Positions 11,561 through 23,542 of a DNA stretch of 64,000 nucleotides are shown here, piece after piece. Position 1 is the stretch's first letter, and each line of letters starts with the position of its first letter. The stretch is from Ipomoea triloba. Its lineage: Eukaryota; Streptophyta; Magnoliopsida; Solanales; Convolvulaceae. The notes beneath the pieces were generated by a model. It saw only the letters and a program-made list of their open reading frames with translations, did not search any database and was not told the origin of the DNA. Where the stretch lies: positions 11,042,296 to 11,106,295 of the forward strand of contig NC_044916.1 of the NCBI RefSeq assembly GCF_003576645.1, read 5' to 3'. The position numbers were made by a program, and so were the translations under genes.

Positions 11561-13134
11561 TTAACCGTATACCTTTTTTTATTATATGTTTTTTTGCAAA
11601 AAAAAAAAGGGCAGTTAGACAAATGATGCGTATTACCATCCTCGCTGGGTGACACTTGATCCTTGATCTGAGCAGCCTCTGCAAACTCAACTTCTAAACT
11701 ACGGTTGACTTCAACATCATGTCTTTGAAGAATGAATCTATTTCTTTCGAGAGGAATACTTGATCCCAAACACACATCACTGGCTGGCAGACCTGTACAA
11801 CAATGTACTATGTAAACAAATTTTTTATAAATGGTCAAACGTATTCGTTTGGGACAGAACATACTTTCATTTATAATAATCAATTAAAAATACTCTAACC
11901 TTTTGTTAGAGAACTAAGCTTTATTTGATTGGGGGTTGTAAATGTTTCATTCATATGCGTTGAATATTGTCGCACAGGCGTTGGGTCCCAATGTGTCATA
12001 TTCATTGACTTGTAGCATTCCCCTATCGTCTGGTAAACTGCACATTACAATATGCACCATCTTACAATAAAATGTTGATAGCAAACGAATTAATCTGCAG
12101 GGGTATGTATAGCTTGAATACTAACCATTAGTCACATCAGACAATGGGAGAGTGCCAGGTATGTTCAACGATAACTGTTTATCTGCAATTAAAACTTAAA
12201 TGAATACTTGGCATTGGAAAGTTAATTAATTTACATAGTTGAGTAAATTACTTGTATTAGTATAGCAAAAACTAAATCTATACCTTTGTTGACCCTCACA
12301 GCATGCTCAAAGTTATTTTTTGAGCTAATGCTCGATTTGATTAAGTTACCACCTACAACAAAAAGATAAAGTTGAACAATATTAATTCACTTGAATTAAT
12401 AAACCTTAATACTACCACATATTATTTCATTTAATTTGGTTACCAACCATATAATAACTGTATTGTATAATGTAAATGGTTAGCTCCACACTTACTTTGA
12501 GTTATAATGCTCAATGGGGAATTCAATGTATTTTCAAAAACACCGACCACACATGGTTCTGAACCTTGAGATCGTTTAACATTTCTGGGAGTTTGGAAAT
12601 TTGTCGCCTTGATTGATGGATGGTTCTTGTTTTCTGATAGCATACGCAACAAATACAATTGCAGAAAAAATAAAAAGGAATGTTATTATGTGTTTGACAG
12701 AATAAAATCATTGGTTGCACAAACTGTTAACAATAAGACACCTACAACAATTTACATTTGCCTAAAAACGGGTATTATAACCCATTATAATCCAATATGC
12801 AAAACAAAGACAACACATCAATACTATCATAATATAATTTTCCAATACAATTATAAAATTCCTGCAACTCAAAAAATATTGAGTTTATATTATATTTAAA
12901 TAATATGTTTTAATATAATTAATCGGCCAACCACGCTAAAAACTCATTAATCTTGAGCCTACACACCGCACTGGTCAACTATCTCCTTGTCATTTGGCTA
13001 TGTTCATTTCTCAGCATAAACATTCTTACATACGCAGTGTTTCAATGGCCAAATTTGTCCATGATTTAGCAAGAATTTTCAGGGCTCTTTGGAGAGATAT
13101 CCAGATTCGTTGCCTTAGAATCTATGGCCAAAAC
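11561..13134. other. Upstream part of the Helitron Rep gene or flank; no firm gene
   Basis: A/T-rich sequence with short open stretches on the minus strand bounded by splice-like sites. One at about 11640-11790 reads LPASDVCLGSSIPLERN and later EDGNTHH; others lie near 11920-12020 and 12500-12640. They may be 5' exons of the Rep gene but carry no domain I can identify. Nothing recognised from 12660 to 13134. Confidence 0.35.
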
Positions 13135-13673
13135 TGTAACCCCTCGCCTATTCCTATAAGACTAAGGTTCGAAAAATATGTCTTTAGGCTATGAAATTCA
13201 TAAGATGATCTCCCGATACTTCAAAAGAATTTTTATAAGGGAGTATAGTAGTTATTAAGCTGCGATCATACGTACCGGTCGCGAACCGTAAATTTTTTAA
13301 GGAACGAATTTTCAGCTCGGATTTCCTAGGAAATGGATGATTATGCATATTATGACTAAGTATGAACTTCCTGCTTAGTTAAGTTGAAATTTGACGGGCT
13401 ATAAGAGTGAAAATTTATTTTGATCGTAACATCGCTATATTTCGCAGTGTACCGAACCTAGCCCAATTTTGAGGTTTAGTCTGGAATAAATTTTTGGTTT
13501 CAAAATTCTTCCTATTTAAATTATTTTCCACCGAAACTTTATCTGTTTGGACCACAACTGATAAGTTGGAAGATTTTTATTTTTGGAACCACAAGGTTGT
13601 GACAAGTGTCACAATTTTTACCATGTAATTAAAATATTAATTTTAAGAGATGAGTTTGGATAAACATCCCATA

Positions 13674-13716
<43 letters not shown>

Positions 13717-13796
13717 TATCACATTACGTATGTATATATATATGGGATAAGATATATGAAGGAAATTTCATTTCTTCATTCCCATTTCAATTTCGT

Positions 13797-13844
<48 letters not shown>

Positions 13845-16727
13845 TCTTCACCATTTTTCCTCCATTAAAGCTAGCTTCCATAGCCAAGTTCTTCATAGGT
13901 CTCTCAAACTATTCGGTAAAACTTCAATTATATTCTGTAAATAGCTTTATTTTTCCTCCTAGAACATGAATCTAAGTTAAGATTTCTTAAATATTGTGTT
14001 ATGTTGTTGGTGGAATCTTAGGGTTTTAAGGTGAAATTTGGGGAAAAGACTCAAGATTCATCCTACGGTATTAGTACATTCCCGAAAGGTAAGGAATCCC
14101 TTAAGTCGGTTTAGTCACTTGAAATTGGATAATTGATTGTTTGGTTGAAATATGATGAGATCTAAGTAAAATTGTTATGTACATGTGGTATGTATAATAT
14201 ATATGTAATTGTATTTTACATAATATATATGTACAAAATGTTGTGTTGGTGAGTTCTCATTAATGGTGTTGTTAAAGTTGTTATGAATATGGATGTTGGC
14301 AAATAGATTATGAGATGGTGGTTCTTGGATGATTAATAGCTTATGAGTATATTAACGATGGATTTAAGGGGTACTTAAAGTTTAATGGTGATTTATGGGC
14401 AATAATGAATTTTGTTAATTAATGATGGTGGATTAAGGTGATGATTAAGAGTACTTAATGATTAATTATGGTGATTTGGTTCACGTTGAAGCCTAGTGAT
14501 GAGGATAATGTTGGACTAAGGACTAAAGATTTATGTTAAGTATAGATGGGTAAGTTGTTGAAGGTGAGAAATTGTGGACTAAATATGAGTTATGGGCTTC
14601 ATAAATAAGTAAGGATTACAATATTGATGGGTTAAGACTAATGAGGGTAATTATGCATATGGGTTATGGTTTATTGATTTAAGGTGGAAATTAATTATGA
14701 ATTATGGTTAAGGGTGGTGATTAGTGATTAAAATGGTGATTAGGAACTATTATTCTTATTAATAAATAAGGAAAGTTATGAAGATTATGAGCTTATAAGG
14801 ATTATGATTAAAGATTGGATCAATGATGGAATTAAATCAGTATGATGGAATGATGGATAACGTTATTGATGATGGTGATGTCATTATGTTGTTGATCTAA
14901 GAAGGTGAATTGTAATTATGGTGGTGATATATAATGCTATAATTATGGTACATGAGTTATGAATTGGTAATTATGAATTAATGGTTTAGATTAATGGATA
15001 ATTATGGATTATGGTTAATAATGGTGTTAATGCTTTCGAGGACTTGATAATGATGTTATAATGTTGTTGACTTGTCGTCGATGATGGATTACAAGGTTAG
15101 TAGTTACTAATGACAATAATTAATGCTTAAGAGTGATTAAGGTTAATTGTTGGATTATGGGTGACTAAGTATCGATTATAGATGTGTGATTTCCTTAAGT
15201 TATAATGGTGTTGATGATAGTGAAAGTTGTTGATGACGATAGTGATAAGAACAACTATCTATTATTAGTTAATGGTGGAACCATGATTATGGATCACCGA
15301 TGATGATTGGATTGTAAGATGAACTGAGATTCATGATAAGGAATAAGTATTGGGAATGGATATATGTAGTGTTAGTAAAAAATATATAAGTATCCAATGA
15401 GTGACCAGCATGTGTTCAGTATTTTCTCAACTGTGTTTTCTTCCAAATTTTGCTCGTACTTGAGCTATGCTTGAAAAGCACTTGGCTACTAAAAATGTTT
15501 ATGAAAACTTACGTTGAAAAACGTATGCTATTTTGGTATGCAGGTTGTCAAAACCTTATTTTAAAAAGGAAAATACCATTTTTAGTGAGTGTGTACCTTA
15601 CTGGAATGATGAGAAAATGATGTTAAAATGAATAAAACCTTAGTTTCAAGGAGTTACGAGGACCTTGTTATCTTTTACCTCGGGCTATAATTACCGAAAG
15701 TTGTCATTGAGATATGTACAGTTGTATTCGTACTTGGGCGAAGTCTATTCGCCGAGTCTCTACGTCACTCATGTATGGCTAGACTGTGGGGGTGTGCACA
15801 CTTAAGCGTATTGACTCCGTCGTCTCCGGGTTGGTGTCATTTTAATGGACCTAGGCGGGGCCACACTAGGGGCCATTCTAATGAACCATCGTCCAAGGGA
15901 CCGAGAAGAGAACTTGGGTAATGACCGCAAACCCATGTTCCAGGTTCAATCGGTCAGCGACAAGGAATATTCAACATTTCCTATAAGGCCTCATACTTTG
16001 AAATGAAACTAAGTCGAGTTTTCACAAGTAATGGTTGAATCAATGACTATGATGAGATATGTGATACTAGTTCCAAGAAACTAGTCGAGTGATGTCTGAG
16101 AAATGGAATATTGTGAAGATGTCAAGTATGGTTGTGAAAATTCACGCGTGTATAGTGAAAATGATGAAATTCCTGGAAATGAGAAGGTTTGCAAATTCGT
16201 CTGAAAGACATGAAAATGATTTTGAGCGGCAGTTATGCCATTATTCTTATTTGAGAAAAGCTTTACATGATTTAACTTATATACGCTACTATACTATCTG
16301 TGAATCATTTGGTTGCAGGTAGGTTTTCAAATCATGGGTAAAAACTTTACGAACTTCCAAATTATTTGTGTTTTTAAACCTTTGTCTACTTTTAAGTGAC
16401 AATGGATATCCTTGCTTAGCCGTCGTGCTAACTACACTTCAATGTGTTTTCTGTTAACAGATGTTATATAGGGTGGGTTCCTGTAGCCCGATGAGTTCTG
16501 AATAGGATGGAAGTTGAGGTTGGGGTCTACTCTTTGATGTAGACAGGGATTGTTGTTAATGTTGTAAGTTTAGCCTGTGCACTTAGAGTGGAGTTTGTCA
16601 AAGAGGTGATAGAATTCACTCTAGGTGTGGCGGTAGCACCCAGTTTTCTGCTGATAAGATGTAAGCTTCCGCAGCATATGAATACTGATTTGTAATAAAT
16701 GTAAGAGTTGAAAATTGGGGTGTTACA
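13135..16727 (+). mobile_element. Ty3/gypsy long LTR, copy B (solo-like, 3.6 kb, TSD aaaac)
   Basis: Begins TGTAACCCC at 13135 and ends GGGGTGTTACA at 16727. The five bases before (13130-13134) and after (16728-16732) are both aaaac, a perfect target-site duplication. This fixes the element ends and shows insertion into the Helitron region. No gag or pol lies between, and copy D of the same sequence directly precedes a gag, so this is best read as a solo LTR. An (ATT)n run is at 13677-13710 and a (GA)n run at 13803-13841. 14230-15310 is a long TTAATGATGG-rich expansion. The LTR-internal frame seen in copies A, C and D is missing here: the sequence passes straight from the leader near 16440 to the tail near 16570. 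Confidence 0.88.
13677..13841. repeat. (ATT)n, (TA)n and (GA)n microsatellites in LTR B
   Basis: About eleven ATT units, a short TA run, and about nineteen AG units. A GA run sits at the same place just after the putative LTR transcription start in copies D and F (AGAGAGAG at 46270 complement and 63988), so a short GA tract is an ancestral LTR feature that has expanded here. Confidence 0.85.
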
Positions 16728-17530
16728 AAAACGATCGCTAATCTGCTATGGCTAGACATCGGCTCATCGGTTTTCGGATTCGTTCACTCAAAAATGTGGT
16801 CTACCTAAGAATCTATGAGCCGATGATTCTAATACGATGGGAGGACTCAGATCTAACAGTTCACTTCGAACCTATTGTGCTTGGGTTCTCTAATCTGAAA
16901 ATTTTATCCAGTTCAAGATCAATATTCAAATTTCTGGCTACATTGACGGTAAATCTCTATCTATATTGATTTTTAACTAATTATTTTTGTGGTAGGTTTA
17001 CTTAAATGTGTTCGCATGCTGTGAAAAATCAATGGTTAGGTTCTATCCTAATAGCAATGAGGTAATCTTTCAATACTATGATAGCAGTATGTTCATACGT
17101 ATTTTATATTGTCCGGATTGTAAGGGGATGCAAACTGTCGTTATTATATGTAAGGAGATGCATGCATAGTGAAATCTTTTGAAAAAAAAAACAAAAGAAG
17201 TAATTATCTATGCAGATTTTGAATGAGATATATAGGTTAAGCAAAGAGTAATAAGCGTGTGTACCTTTGTTATGAGAATGGTGCTTCCTTTTACTGCCTA
17301 TGATAGTTGATTTGGTTAGTTGCTTCATCTTTGCTGGTAGGCAATAGTATGTTTGTGTTTTGCATGTAGACCTTGAGTTTCAATCCTTGAAGTGCCCTAT
17401 TGCTAAACCCTTAATTGTGTATGTGTTTACTGGGGCACATCCGATACTGGGGTGAATTTGCATCAACATTAACTACACCCCATTTTATAAGCTTTATAGA
17501 TGGTTGGAAATCCAAAACTCTAGAATACGA
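16728..17530. other. Sequence between LTR B and the 430-bp duplication; no gene seen
   Basis: The first 250 bases continue the sequence interrupted by LTR B. It contains two imperfect copies of an AGAATCTATG-containing phrase on either side of the insertion point (13118 and 16808). The open frames are short and without recognisable motifs. Confidence 0.4.
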
Positions 17531-17532
17531 AG

Positions 17533-18400
17533 AGTTGGCTGTTGTAATGAATGCTGTTATAAGTCTTATGTGGATTTATCATATATTTTTGAATAATGTC
17601 ATATTCTGATCTATAATATGTACACTAACTCTGTTTTTTTGAAGTGGTTCCTGATATGTTAATTACATTTTAATGCAATAACAATACTACTGTTATATTT
17701 ACATTTTGTGAGATAATAGATTGTCTATAAGGGCTTTTTTGGAAGAGTAGTATTTAAGGTATTCTCCAGGACAGGTATGTTTGGGTTGTTGTAACATTTC
17801 TTTCTTTCTTCTCTATAAGTATGTGTACTAACATTTTTTTGGAAGTCTTTGCAAAGGATGATAATTAAATCTGATGCATGTGATTACAATAGAACTTATT
17901 CAACATCATAAGCCCAAGATTTGACGTGAAATTGGGCTCACTTAAAATACAGTAAGCATAAAGGGTTCTGGCTGTAATGAATGCTGTTATAAGTCGTGCG
18001 ATGTAGATTTATCATATATTTTTTAATAAGGCCATATTTTAATCTATAATATGTACACTAACTATGTTTTTTTGAAGGGGTTCCCAAAATGTTAAATCAT
18101 TTTAATGCAATCACAATACTGCTCTTATATTTACATTTTGGGACTGAACGTATTGTCTATAAGGGCTTTTTTGGAAGAGTAGTATTTAAGGTATTTTCCA
18201 AAAACACATGTTACATGTTTGGGTGGTTGTAACATTTCTTTCTTTCTTCTCTATAAGTATGTGTACTAAAAATTTTTTGGAAGCATTTGCAAAGGATGAT
18301 AATAAAATCTGATGCATGTGAACACAATAGAACTTATTTGTCTCATAAGCCCAAGATTTGACCTGATATTGGGCTCACTTAAAATACAGTCAGCATAAAT
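17533..18400 (+). repeat. Diverged tandem duplication, unit about 430 bp
   Basis: The phrase TAATGAATGCTGTTATAAGTC occurs at about 17545 and 17974. TTGTCTATAAGGGCTTTTTTGG occurs at 17721 and 18153 (offset 432). GATGCATGTGA and GCCCAAGATTTGAC recur at the same offset. The two units differ at scattered positions and by small indels, so this is a real older duplication rather than an assembly overlap. No gene is recognised in it. Confidence 0.8.
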
Positions 18401-19176
18401 TTTTTAAAATTACACTTGGCATTTAAAGAGGTATGTGTTCCAAACTTATTATTACATTCAATTGACGTTATGTACCAATCTTAGATGCCAAATGTTTTCA
18501 TCATCTAATCCTCTAATAACATTGAATTAGCAGTTTTAAGTGATAATTATTTCAATTATACTTATAATATGTAAACTCACAATGTAGTACGAATTACCCT
18601 GCAAATGTTAGATAGTGAAATGTGACAGTTTGTTACTGCTTCATTAAACTTAATTAACTGAAAAGTACAGATATTTGTGGAATGAAAGTTTCAAATTTCT
18701 ATTCTTCTAGTCTGTAATGAGTACATGATATGCATGTTTCCTAATCTGAAACTTTTAATTGAGGAAACTATTTTTACAATCACTTAGCTAGATTCAATTA
18801 CATTGTGTAGAGAGTGGTTATTTTTTTCACTAAACCATACTGCAACAGTTGTAGGCTGGATTTGTAGATAGCTGATCACTGATCACTATGACTTGAACCC
18901 TCCCTTGAAGTTTCATCCTCTTCAGTTGTAGTTGTATAGCATGGCTTCGCCACCCTGAATTGCAGCCTGAAACTGAAAGGTGAAAAAAAAAATTGAAATA
19001 CACTATTTTGCAGTAACAGTTAGACATGATTTCAAGAAACAATGTTCTGATTTTCAAAAGCAACCAAGATGACGACAGTTACACATACACAGTGCACTGT
19101 TACGTATTCAAACATCCATAGTTTTCAATGTAAAACCAAACAAACAGCAAGTAAACAATAGTCTTCCAAAATAGAT
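18401..19176. other. Downstream flank of the RPA-like gene; no gene seen
   Basis: A/T-rich, without a recognisable frame or repeat. A short minus-strand open stretch at 18830-19063 has no motif and no clear splice link to the RPA-like gene. Confidence 0.4.
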
Positions 19177-21414
19177 TTAATTAATTTTTTCTAGTTTCAC
19201 CCTATGCTGCTTCACTTTTTTGCACCCCTGTGTCGAAGAAAACTCATCAATTAAGCACCTCTTGACAGGTCCCTCAGTAGCATCAGCAGTAATTGGCGGC
19301 AGAGTTGCAATTGGGCTGTCAGCTTCATCACTCAAAAAACCCTACAAATACAGTAAGTTTAACATTAGATATTACTGTTTAAATATGATATTTGAAACAT
19401 ATGTATTGTAAGACAAATAGAGCACCTCCAGGAAGTCATCATCCCATTCACTTAGCTGCAATCCAGTGTTCATATCATTCTCCTTCAAGCTTAGAATATC
19501 AAGACATAGTTGTGCTAGGAGATCTTGGTCAGTGTTTATCCTTAGAACAAGAAATGAAGTTTGAAAGTTGACAAACTGGTCCTTCTTTGCTGAATTCTGA
19601 ATAACATAATCCTACCAACTAAATCTATTATCTCCTTTGGAGGAGCACTTGTCTACAAAGGAAGGAATTTATGTTCATTAGCATTCAATATTTAGCAGTA
19701 GGACTTAGCAGACATTAATAAGAATTTAGGACTTACATCTGTATAACTGTCATATAAATCAGCAGTTGCAATCCCTATTAGCTCCATGCATTCTCGATCC
19801 CATAGCAGAAATGAAGCATTACCTTTCATGTCAACAACACGTAGTCTAAGTTTATACCTTAGAACACTGGTAGTACAAATTTTCATACACTTGTTCACCC
19901 CTTCTGAGAGTTTTAATTTCTTGTTACAACCCTTTTTTGGACAGGAAGTATAGAACCAATCTCTTGGTGACTCAATACCATTGATCCTCGCAGCAACCCA
20001 GAATTCACCAAACTGTAAGTATAAAATAGTATAGGGAAAAAATGATATTTCAGTTTCTATAATAATGGTAGAAAAACCAAAAGTATTTTTGAATCAGTGC
20101 TTACATTCTCAGTGTCATATATTTGAGATATTGTAATCAGATCCATGGCCTGACTTGTGGACTCATCAATGGTGTTGGTGTAGCTAAGACTTGACAATGA
20201 TGCTATGCTTCTCATTGGTGTTTGATATTCACTGTCTCTTAGGCTGTGCATAGAGTCCATATTATTGTCAGTTCATAACTAAGTAATTACTTGACTAACG
20301 CAAAAAACTAATATACCTTTCTATGAATGTTTTAAATTCAGGATGGTCAAGGTTAAACAGCGATTGAGTCACATCATAGGATGAACAGATTTTTACACCA
20401 CCATCTAAAACACAACAATATAATTACAGTATGTATCTGTCCACTAAATACTTTATTCATATTACAAAATGTAAATGTAAAGATTACTAACCTCTTAAGC
20501 CCAGCTTTACTCTGCAGAATTGGATCAACACTACAACAGCCTGATAGAATGGCTCAATTTTGGACACATGATCATCCCAAAAGGTACAACTTAGCTTATT
20601 TCCCCTGTATTACATTCAAATTTAAATTTATATTTGAAAATGATGTTTATAATAAAAAATAAAAAAAAGTTGACTTACAATGCATCCTCCAAAACAATGT
20701 CTATCAGCCTTGTATTATGACCACCAATAATCTTTTCTTGAGGTCCATGTATTTGAACAACACGACCAATAATATCTATTTTATATACATAGTTATAACA
20801 AAAATACTGAGGAATTTTTTAAAACATAATGAGAAGAAATATGACAAATCAATTGAAAGTTTAGAAACTTACCTATAAGATGTTTGTCTTGGGTTACCTT
20901 TCAAACTATTGAATGGCTTTAGTCTGTACATGTGCCATGGGAAATTGTCGGACCTAATTTCTTTCATAATTGTTTCATGATTGAACTGCAACATATATTC
21001 ATGCAAACTGGTCTTGTATGTATGAGTATTCGAAACAACAAAGAAATTTTTCACAGCATACACTTTGCTTTCTACAAAGCTGTTACTGAAGTTTTCTACC
21101 AGAGTTTTTGGTACATGTGCATGAATTACAGTGCCCTGTTGATAACTCAATAGGTTAGCATTGAAGTGTATATTTCCATTATTTTATCTAAGTCTACTTT
21201 AATGCTAATGAACATACTTCATGAAAATGCAAATGAGTAGAGAGAAGAAAACATACTTCTGAATCGTGAAACACGATTTCCTGAAATTTATTTCCTGAGA
21301 ACCTTTCCTTAGTGGTACCAAATAGGTACGAATCACCCGTAACTTCATAGCACTCCTGTTCTTGAACGTAGACAACTCATTGGCCAGGCAATACATTCCC
21401 ATATTCGAATTACA
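19177..21414 (-). pseudogene. RPA70-like ssDNA-binding protein (DUF223/OB-fold), two frameshifts
   Basis: Replication protein A large-subunit-like protein; the family binds single-stranded DNA. I read about nine exons from 21414 to a stop at 19177-19179, roughly 500 residues. Exon 1 (to 21257) has MKLRVIRTYLVP; exon 2 (20873-21135) GTVIHAHVPKTL and FPWHMYRLKPF; exon 3 (20679-20775) IIGRVVQIHGPQ; exon 4 (20492-20604) LSCTFWDDHV. Exons 5 and 6 are 20317-20404 and 20105-20243. Exon 7 (19737-20012) has the C-terminal zinc-ribbon-type pattern CPKKGCNKKL followed by CMKIC, and LLWDRECMELIG. Exon 8 starts at 19652 (SAPPKEIIDLVG) and exon 9 at 19341. Most junctions are GT-AG and in phase. Frameshifts occur in exon 1 (near 21290) and exon 8 (near 19595), and exons 2 and 3 do not join cleanly. 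Plant Helitrons often carry such genes; a free-standing host paralogue is the alternative. Confidence 0.8.
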
Positions 21415-22002
21415 GTATGCAAGAATGAGGGGTAATTTCGAAGGGTTCTTCTAATCTCAATACGGTACTGTAATCTAGATGATGTCTAGAGGTGTATATA
21501 TATGGTTGTAATATAAGTGTGAGAGCAGAAGACTTCTGGAGTTGCATTACTTCCTTTTTCATTCCCGGAACATATGTATCGAATAACTAATCGTTGCAAC
21601 CTTTTCGATATCCTAAACATATTGCGGCTATATATTCACGCCTGAAATATAATTCATTACATTGTATAATTAGTGTACATCCATAATTATTGTTCAGGGT
21701 CGTTTGCTCTCCCTGTTTAACAATAACAAACAATATTTCAGCTATTTTTGTTTACTCTTTCACACTCAAATTCTCATTGCAATACGGCATCGTTTCCCAG
21801 TGGGCGGGAACTGCATTGAATGCTATTTTTGTGGCTTTTTTATATTAGAAGATATCTACACGAAATGTTTATATAAGTATATGTATATAATAAAATAATT
21901 ATATATACATATACCTCAAATATACAACACACATTTATATATACTCCTACGTAAAACAAAAACAAAAGAATTTTTTTTTTCTTTATATTAATATGTACGG
22001 TA
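21415..22002. other. Region between the RPA-like gene and the hAT element; no gene seen
   Basis: Would hold the promoter of the RPA-like gene and the Helitron 5' end if the element extends this far. I looked for a TC start on the minus strand next to an A/T dinucleotide site and found no distinctive one. Poly-T and TA-rich toward the right end. Confidence 0.4.
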
Positions 22003-22537
22003 CTTATATACAGGGCCGGTCCTGAGCACGGGCGGGATGGGCGACCGCCCAGGGCCCCATGATAGAAGTGGTGTTGGTCCCGATAGGGTGGTGAAAAGTC
22101 TAGAGGGAGGGTGAATAGACTTTCCTAACAATTAAAAACTTTATAACACTTCAACCAGAGAGATTTCAAGTGAATAAATTCAACTTGAAACGTGCAACGG
22201 AATATTGTACAGTGAAGTGATATAAAATAAAACTGTGTAAAACTGAAGAGATACTTGACATGCAATACGATAGAAAGACTTAGAATAGCTCAAAGAATAT
22301 GTATGCAAAGTTTGAGCCACATGCAAACGTGGGAACACACAAACCCAGATGATATGATCAACACAGTACGTAAAGGGTTAGTGAGTTAAAACATGCAAAT
22401 ATGTAAAGTGCAGTAAAGTAGATGAGAGGCAGAGATTTATAGTGGTTCGGAGATGGTGTAATTCTCCTACTCCACTTCTTCCTTGCTCCAAGGAAGGTTT
22501 CCACTATCTTCAATCACCCAGATACAATAGTGAAACT

Positions 22538-22745
22538 CCCGAGTGCTACACACAAAGCTACACTCAACCACGAGCTCTCCGCACAAAGCTAAGCTCCCGA
22601 GCGCTACGCACAAAGCTACGCTCCCCGAACGCTACGCACAAAGCTACGTTCCCGAACGCTACGCACAAAGCTACGTTCCAACTAAGTGTTACGCACAAAG
22701 CTGCACTTAGTTCACCCGAGTGTTACGCACCCAGCTACACTCCTT
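22538..22745. repeat. 27-30 bp minisatellite in copia 3' LTR
   Basis: About six to seven units around the core CTACGCACAAAGCTACG. The core GCACAAAGCT occurs at 22581, 22608, 22636, 22663 and 22693. The same array lies in the other LTR at 34968-35175, so it predates insertion. Confidence 0.85.
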
Positions 22746-23542
22746 TATACTCTCAGTAGAGATACAACTTTTGTTTAAAGAAATAAAGATTTCTTTTTCT
22801 AAGACTTGAAATCCTCTCGTGTATAGCTCAATATCTCAGCACTTTTTATTTTCCGTTGTAAGTCCGATCGATTCTGTATCTCGTCACCTCTGTATGCCGT
22901 TATAGTCTTCAAGTCTTCTTGGGCTTTTTATAATTCAAAGAATTATTTGCCCGTTATGAACATTCAAATTTTGAACGTTCACTTGATCTGATTGGTCATT
23001 CCAATCTGATCTTGATGGCCATACCTTCTCATTTAATGACCATACCGTTGATCTGATAACTTGCCAAATTGATCTGATAAAATCTCCATTTTGATCTGCT
23101 CATTTAATGCCGCTGGTAATTTTAGAAAAATTACCTCTGCAAATTGTTCACAAAGTCTTCTTTTACGGCTTGATTGATCTTGAAACTTGTAGCCTCCAAT
23201 TCTTGACTTTGTTGCCTTCTCAGCTTGATATTGCGGACTTTGTATCCTTCAGAGCTTGATAGTTTTGACTTTGTTGCAATCTTGATTTGATTCCTTGGGC
23301 AAGTTGATCTTTCAAAATATTTTCTGGGTGGTTCTTGCTTGAGTATGAACAATGATCTTCAGAGAATCACCACCTTCAAATTTCTTCTGGTTCAGGATAT
23401 TATGTACTGAACCCAAAATATTTGAGGCATACAAAAATGACTGAGTGTAAGTCACACTCTTAGTTGCTCCATAGCATGCTCCATAAGACTTTAACATAGC
23501 CTTCACGCGTGTAGAAATGGTGTAGTGTTCACGCGTATGTAA

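Larger units (their letters stand above)
6726..21414 (-). mobile_element. Helitron (autonomous-type, decayed); 5' end not located
   Basis: The minus strand carries a Helitron 3' terminus at 6726, a Rep-helicase gene (6862-11560) and, further upstream on the same strand, an RPA70-like gene (19177-21414). Plant Helitrons commonly pair a Rep/helicase with RPA-like proteins, so I group them. The link is inferred: a 3.6 kb LTR (13135-16727) and a duplicated stretch separate the two genes, and I could not find a convincing 5' TC terminus upstream. The RPA-like gene could instead be an independent neighbour, in which case the Helitron would end before about 13000. Confidence 0.6.

Noticed and set aside
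13650..13944. Poly-Tyr and Arg-Glu repeat frames
   Set aside because: Translations of (ATT)n and (GA)n microsatellites.
16089..16322. A possible small gene in LTR copy B
   Set aside because: It corresponds to non-coding LTR text in copies A and C and has no conserved frame among them.
22442..22759. A 105-residue frame in the copia LTR (also at 34871)
   Set aside because: Its second half is the LTR minisatellite translated; it contains no motif and runs antisense to the element.
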